Shown piece after piece: positions 7,583 to 10,008 of a DNA stretch of 10,008 bases. Origin of the DNA: Planctomycetota bacterium (lineage in GTDB: Bacteria > Planctomycetota > Phycisphaerae > UBA1845 > CAIVHJ01); assembly GCA_022565195.1 (NCBI GenBank), contig JADFJZ010000016.1, positions 1 to 10,008 on the forward strand, written 5' to 3'. A model generated the notes under the pieces. The model had not been told where the DNA came from and did not search any database. It worked only from the letters and a program-made list of their open reading frames with translations. Every line of letters begins with the position of its first letter. Positions within the stretch are counted from its first letter, which is position 1. The translations under genes and the position numbers were made by a program.

Positions 7583-7611
7583 ATTATAGAGGTTGTCCGT
7601 TCTCATTCCAA
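7583..7611 (-). promoter_or_regulatory. Sigma70-type promoter for the mini-gene and S8 protease
   Basis: Read on the minus strand, TTGGAA (7611-7606) and TATAAT (7588-7583) are separated by exactly 17 bases. The -10 is a perfect consensus match and the -35 matches four of six. The expected transcription start is near 7576, giving a leader of roughly 125 bases before the ATG at 7451. It is the only good promoter seen upstream of the S8 gene, so both genes probably share it. Confidence 0.7.
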
Positions 7612-8052
7612 GTGGTTACGTAGGCGTTTTGGGGTGGTCCAGCAGCCGGTTTCGAGCGATTTTAGTGTAAATCCCGTGGTTCGCACTCGCCGCGAGTATG
7701 ACTCGGGCCGGGAATGATCTCGATCAGATTGCGGATGGTCTTGAGGATCGCGCTCATTGGCTGGGTGATCTGGCTCACTTCGGTACGCTGGACGACCCGA
7801 TCCCGATGACGGCGTTGAGCCCAACCGGCGACCAAGGTCTCGCGCTCGCCGACCTCTTTGGCGACAGCCTGGGATTGCTGCGGGGCGACGGGTTTCGCGA
7901 TAGCGACGCGCCGGAGAGTGCCATCGGAGGCGCCAGCGGCGTTTACGGGGGCGTCACGATCCAGTTCATGGATACCAATTGCAATGACACCACGAACGCT
8001 GCACTAATCGACTTCGGTTCAAGTCGATCCAGGACTCCGCGCTCACGCATCG
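7612..8052. other. About 440 bp with no gene that can be defended
   Basis: Two overlapping open frames share codon boundaries on opposite strands. The plus-strand frame (ATG at 7698, stop near 8126) has no ribosome site before its ATG and runs into the opposite-strand basic-protein gene. The minus-strand frame is open from a stop near 8007 down to a TAA near 7662. It reads like plausible protein (it contains VAIAKPVAPQQ and MSAILKTIRNLIEIIPG) but has no ATG or SD near its beginning. I recognise neither product. It may be the decayed remnant of a gene, or plain intergenic sequence leading to the promoter at 7611. An 8-bp direct repeat GACTCCGC occurs at 8033-8040 and 8069-8076. Confidence 0.4.
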
Positions 8053-8262
8053 TTAGGGACGTTGGGTTGACTCCGCCGAGAGATTCAGAGGCTCCGGAAT
8101 CTCCGGCGTATCTTCACTCGGGGTAGCTTCCGATTCCTCGCTCTTTCTTTCCAAGCGGCGCTCGCGCTTGAGTGCGGCCCGTGCGGCCTTCCCGGTTTGT
8201 CGCTGGCGCTTTTCGGCTTCGCGTTGCCGCTTCAAGACGGACGGTCGATTTCTTTTTGCCAT
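8053..8262 (-). CDS. Small highly basic protein with acidic tail, downstream of RRM gene
   Basis: This is a 69-residue protein opening MAKRNRPSVLKRQREAEK. Residues 1-40 are dominated by Lys/Arg with Glu/Gln and Ala, consistent with one long charged helix that could bind nucleic acid. Residues 41-60 are acidic and Ser/Pro/Glu-rich, so the molecule is strongly bipolar. Short proteins with a similar M-x-K-x-N-R-P-S-V-L-K-R-Q-R-E opening are, from memory, found as conserved hypotheticals in several bacterial groups; none has a function I can name. GGAG lies five bases before the ATG. The gene follows the RRM gene on the same strand with 80 bases between, suggesting a functional link in RNA handling. 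No signal peptide or membrane segment is present, so it should be cytoplasmic. Confidence 0.75.
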   Translation of the reverse strand: MAKRNRPSVLKRQREAEKRQRQTGKAARAALKRERRLERKSEESEATPSEDTPEIPEPLNLSAESTQRP

Positions 8263-8296
8263 ACATGCTCCGGTTTTGAAAAACTGAAGACGAGAA

Positions 8297-8319
8297 GAGG
8301 ACTGTCCCAGTCAGTCCTC
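8297..8319 (-). terminator. Hairpin between RRM gene and basic-protein gene
   Basis: GAGGACTG (8297-8304) and CAGTCCTC (8312-8319) form a perfect 8-bp stem with a 7-base loop. On the minus strand, the direction of both flanking genes, the sequence after it is T-rich but interrupted (TTCTCGTCTTCAGTTTTT), so it is not a canonical terminator. It may be a leaky terminator that sets the ratio of the two products, or an RNA-stability element at the 3' end of the RRM message. Confidence 0.5.
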
Positions 8320-8342
8320 CTCCCGTGGTTTTTGTGTCAAGA

Positions 8343-8630
8343 CTAATTCCTGCCGTAGCCGCCGCCGCCGCCGCCTCGTGACTCCCGAGGCTTGGCTTCG
8401 TTGACCTTGAGCGCGCGGCCACCGTGGTCTTGCCCATCGAGGGCACTCATCGCGGCTTGTGCCTCTCCGTCGCTACTCATCTCCACAAAACCGAAACCTT
8501 TGCTCTGGCCGGTCGAGCGGTCTTCGATGACCTGCGCACTCTCGACCGTGCCGTGCGGGGAGAACATGCTCTCAAGATCGGAGGTGCTGACTTCGTAACT
8601 CAGGTTTCCAACATACAATTTTTTGCCCAT
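8343..8630 (-). CDS. Glycine-tailed single-RRM RNA-binding protein
   Basis: This is a 95-residue cytoplasmic protein that is essentially one RNA recognition motif. RNP2 is LYVGNL at residues 5-10 and RNP1 is KGFGFVEM at 44-51, with the aromatic residues that stack on RNA bases (Y6, F46, F48). The order beta-alpha-beta-beta-alpha-beta is complete by about residue 80. Residues 81-95 form a short Arg/Gly tail with six consecutive Gly, then GYGRN. This matches the bacterial RRM family (such as cyanobacterial Rbp proteins), whose members bind single-stranded RNA and are often cold-induced; whether this one is cold-induced cannot be seen here. AGGAG seven bases before the ATG fixes the start. It is followed by the small basic-protein gene on the same strand. 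Family assignment is secure; the RNA targets are unknown. Confidence 0.95.
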   Translation of the reverse strand: MGKKLYVGNLSYEVSTSDLESMFSPHGTVESAQVIEDRSTGQSKGFGFVEMSSDGEAQAAMSALDGQDHGGRALKVNEAKPRESRGGGGGGYGRN

Positions 8631-8803
8631 CGCTTTTCTCCTTGTCGATGGCGTGCGTGATCCATTACTTGACTTTCAGGATCAAAAGAAAGTGACCTCA
8701 AATTCGGGTCAGGAAGGTAGAAAGGCGATCAAGCGGTGAGATGCGGTAATTGCGGTTAGACAAACGCCACGTCCAGGCCTGACTCAACATTCCAGCCGGG
8801 AGC

Positions 8804-8809
8804 ATTATA
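8804..8809 (-). promoter_or_regulatory. Possible -10 element for the RRM gene
   Basis: A perfect TATAAT lies here on the minus strand. The bases 16-18 upstream do not resemble TTGACA (GCTGTA at best). If used, transcription would start near 8797 and leave a leader of about 165 bases, which would be long. The call depends on the -10 alone. Confidence 0.35.
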
Positions 8810-9000
8810 CATGGACGAGGCTCAGGTACAGCATTCCCTTCAGATTTATTCATATCGCGTCAAAGGATCACCAAATTTGAGCTCATAACGAGCCCTTTGT
8901 CGATGCGTCCGTTGAATTTTTCCTGAGATTTCCCATTTGCCGATCCCATCGGCTCCGATTCGCGATTCCGAGGCTGCCCTTGCCATGGGTATCAATGATA

Positions 9001-9025
9001 CGCCGGTCTGCATTGAGGACCGGCG
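9001..9025. other. GC-rich hairpin of unknown role
   Basis: CGCCGGTC (9001-9008) pairs perfectly with GACCGGCG (9018-9025) around a 9-base loop. No T-tract follows on either strand, so it is not a normal terminator. It is followed by the palindrome GCGCATGCGC at 9030-9039. Confidence 0.45.
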
Positions 9026-9139
9026 CGCAGCGCATGCGCAGCGATCATCTTGCCCAACTATGCAAGATAGTGCAGTTTCGTGCAGTGATGCTGAAATGCG
9101 GGGGGGACGTTAGAGACCGTGGAATCTCGGCGCAAGAAG

Positions 9140-9169
9140 GAACGGATGCACAGGGTTTTGCATCCGTTC
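9140..9169 (-). terminator. Strong hairpin downstream of tRNA-Gly
   Basis: GAACGGATGCA (9140-9150) and TGCATCCGTTC (9159-9169) form a perfect 11-bp stem with an 8-base loop, beginning 17 bases past the 3' end of the tRNA on the minus strand. The sequence after it on that strand is CTTCTTGC, only moderately T-rich. A transcription terminator or 3' processing boundary for the tRNA transcript is the most likely role; it is not a textbook rho-independent site. Confidence 0.6.
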
Positions 9170-9185
9170 ACGACAATTCAGAAAA

Positions 9186-9256
9186 GCGGGTGATCGGACT
9201 TGAACCGACGACATTCACGTTGGCAACGTGACGCTCTACCACTGAGCTACACCCGC
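9186..9256 (-). tRNA. tRNA-Gly (anticodon GCC)
   Basis: The 71-base gene folds into a complete cloverleaf. The acceptor stem GCGGGTG pairs with CACCCGC, the D-arm is GCTC-AGTGGTA-GAGC, the anticodon arm is TCACG-TTGCCAA-CGTGA with anticodon GCC, there is a short variable loop, and the T-arm is GTCGG-TTCAAGT-CCGAT (one G-U closing pair). The anticodon reads GGC and GGU glycine codons. CCA is not encoded: TTTT follows the acceptor stem, so the end must be added enzymatically. It has its own likely promoter and a downstream hairpin. Confidence 0.97.
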
Positions 9257-9269
9257 AGGACAATTCAAG

Positions 9270-9298
9270 AATATACAATCTCTCACACCGTTTGAAAA
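9270..9298 (-). promoter_or_regulatory. Probable promoter of tRNA-Gly
   Basis: On the minus strand TTTTCA (9298-9293) and TATATT (9275-9270) are separated by 17 bases. The -10 matches consensus at five of six positions and the -35 at four. Transcription would start near 9263, a few bases before the mature tRNA 5' end at 9256. Confidence 0.55.
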
Positions 9299-9383
9299 GT
9301 CCCTCCCAGAGCAGTGTGCAGTCGATCCTCGCGCCGCGCCTATCTGGAGGATGGGACCGGTTCGTGGCCCCCGCCGATACTCG

Positions 9384-10008
9384 TCATACGGGCGTTCGGG
9401 GCAAGGCCTTGCGGCGGCGTCGCGTGGCGAACTCAGGAGCCTCCCGGATGCAGGTCCACAGCACCTTCAGCCCGGTCCCCAGCAAACTGGCCACGCTGCG
9501 GACCACGCCTGGCGGCTGGGCACCCACATCGCGGAAGCCGCGGTCGTCGGGGGTCAGGCGCTCCCAGTTGTGGAACAGCCGGCCCCAGTCGCTCCGGAAG
9601 ACGTTGTCCACCCTGCCCTTGCCGTGGAATGGATACCAAAACAAGTCGTGATATACAACGCTGGCGATGTACGCCCACGGCGCCAGCCAAGTCTTGAGCG
9701 ACCATTCCATCAGCGTCTTGAGCTTGCCCCAATAGATCTTGTGTTGCATGCGCGCCGCGAAGGTCATTTGCTTGAAAGGCCCCTCGAAGTGCCAGTTGAT
9801 CTCCGCGAATTCGGCGTCACCGACGTACTCGATCTCTCGAACATCGCCGCAGCCCAAGCCGCGCTCATGGGCCAGGCGGATGAACTTGCAGTCTTGCAGC
9901 GGGTCGAAGCCCATGAGTTTGGCCGCCACAGCGTCGATGGCTACTTGGTCGGCGGAGGCCAGCAGGACATTCTTGACGTACGGAATCATGCATCGCGGCC
10001 CGGGCCCG
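9384..10008 (-). CDS. DUF362-family protein, 3' part (5' end outside window)
   Basis: The frame is open to the right edge, so the 207 visible residues are the C-terminal part of a longer protein. An internal ATG at 9989 is not the start: the codons before it (Gly-Pro-Gly-Pro-Arg-Cys) continue the family pattern. The recognisable core is KNVLLASADQVAIDAVAAK followed by LMGFDP, then IRLAHERGLGCGD and EIEYVGD, the typical end of the DUF362 domain. About 130 further residues are rich in Trp, Tyr and Phe and end in a basic RRRRK stretch, which may be a group-specific extension. The family's function is not established; some members carry ferredoxin-like 4Fe-4S motifs, but no CxxCxxC cluster is seen in this part. 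It points the same way as the tRNA, with about 130 bases between them. Confidence 0.85.
   Translation of the reverse strand, partial: GPGPRCMIPYVKNVLLASADQVAIDAVAAKLMGFDPLQDCKFIRLAHERGLGCGDVREIEYVGDAEFAEINWHFEGPFKQMTFAARMQHKIYWGKLKTLMEWSLKTWLAPWAYIASVVYHDLFWYPFHGKGRVDNVFRSDWGRLFHNWERLTPDDRGFRDVGAQPPGVVRSVASLLGTGLKVLWTCIREAPEFATRRRRKALPRTPV

Larger units (their letters stand above)
8631..9139. other. About 510 bp intergenic: RRM-gene leader and unassigned sequence
   Basis: No convincing protein gene was found on either strand. Near the RRM gene the sequence would form an untranslated leader with small competing inverted repeats: ACTTTC/GAAAGT (8672-8677 with 8688-8693) and TGACC/GGTCA (8693-8697 with 8707-8711). 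Further right are a GC-rich hairpin (9001-9025), the palindrome GCGCATGCGC (9030-9039), two copies of GTGCAGT ten bases apart (9070-9076, 9080-9086) and a run of seven G at 9100-9106. A plus-strand open frame from 8980 runs straight through the antisense of the tRNA and is not a gene. Confidence 0.5.

Noticed and set aside
7698..8126. Plus-strand gene of about 142 residues
   Set aside because: There is no ribosome site at its ATG, it overlaps the basic-protein gene on the other strand, and no domain is recognisable.
8980..9231. Plus-strand gene of about 83 residues
   Set aside because: It runs through the antisense of the tRNA-Gly gene and the terminator-like hairpin, and has no supporting start signal.
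9186..9256. tRNA as an integration site for a mobile element
   Set aside because: No integrase gene or direct repeat of the tRNA 3' end is visible in the window.

Overview
The window looks like chromosomal DNA of an uncultured planctomycete, probably of the Phycisphaerae or a related class. The strongest sign is a pair of large secreted proteins that both end in a tandem EF-hand/dockerin-like tail of the form D-x-N/D-G-x-G-x-x-G-x-x-D-L-A-x-L-L-G-x-W-G-P-C, a C-terminal tag I associate with that group. Array-forming DCNGNG...PDECE calcium-binding repeats, high GC with scattered AT-rich promoters, and a tRNA gene without encoded CCA fit the same picture. This assignment rests on recognised protein style, not on a marker gene.

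Layout. Bases 1-233 are the upstream region of the first gene. Bases 234-3239 (+) encode a 1001-residue secreted zinc metalloprotease: signal peptide, pro-region, reprolysin-like catalytic domain with HExxHxxGxxH, calcium-binding repeats, an NHL-type beta-propeller, one more calcium repeat, and the dockerin-like tail. Facing it, 7192-3344 (-) encodes a 1282-residue secreted subtilisin-family (S8) protease with a large insertion in its catalytic domain, a parallel beta-helix with polymorphic-outer-membrane-protein-type rungs, a C-terminal beta-sandwich-like region and the same kind of tail. Directly upstream of the S8 gene, and apparently transcribed with it from a good sigma70-type promoter (7583-7611), is an 85-codon gene (7451-7194) encoding a signal peptide and a single beta-helix rung. 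It looks like a truncated relative of the beta-helix proteins, and its last codons contain the Shine-Dalgarno sequence of the S8 gene.

Bases 7612-8052 hold no gene I can defend. Then come two small minus-strand genes of RNA-handling type: a glycine-tailed single-RRM RNA-binding protein (8630-8343) and a short, very basic protein with an acidic tail (8262-8053), separated by a hairpin. A gap of about 550 bp follows with a possible RRM-gene promoter and several small hairpins. Next are tRNA-Gly(GCC) on the minus strand with its own promoter and a strong downstream hairpin, and finally the 3' part of a DUF362-family gene that runs in from the right edge.

The two big proteases probably act outside the cytoplasm and share a calcium-dependent C-terminal module, so they may be sorted or anchored by the same machinery. 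The right-hand third is housekeeping (translation and RNA binding). The least ordinary part of the window is the coupled mini-gene plus S8/beta-helix protease unit and the modular repeat architecture of both proteases. I see no mobile element, CRISPR array or clear defence system.
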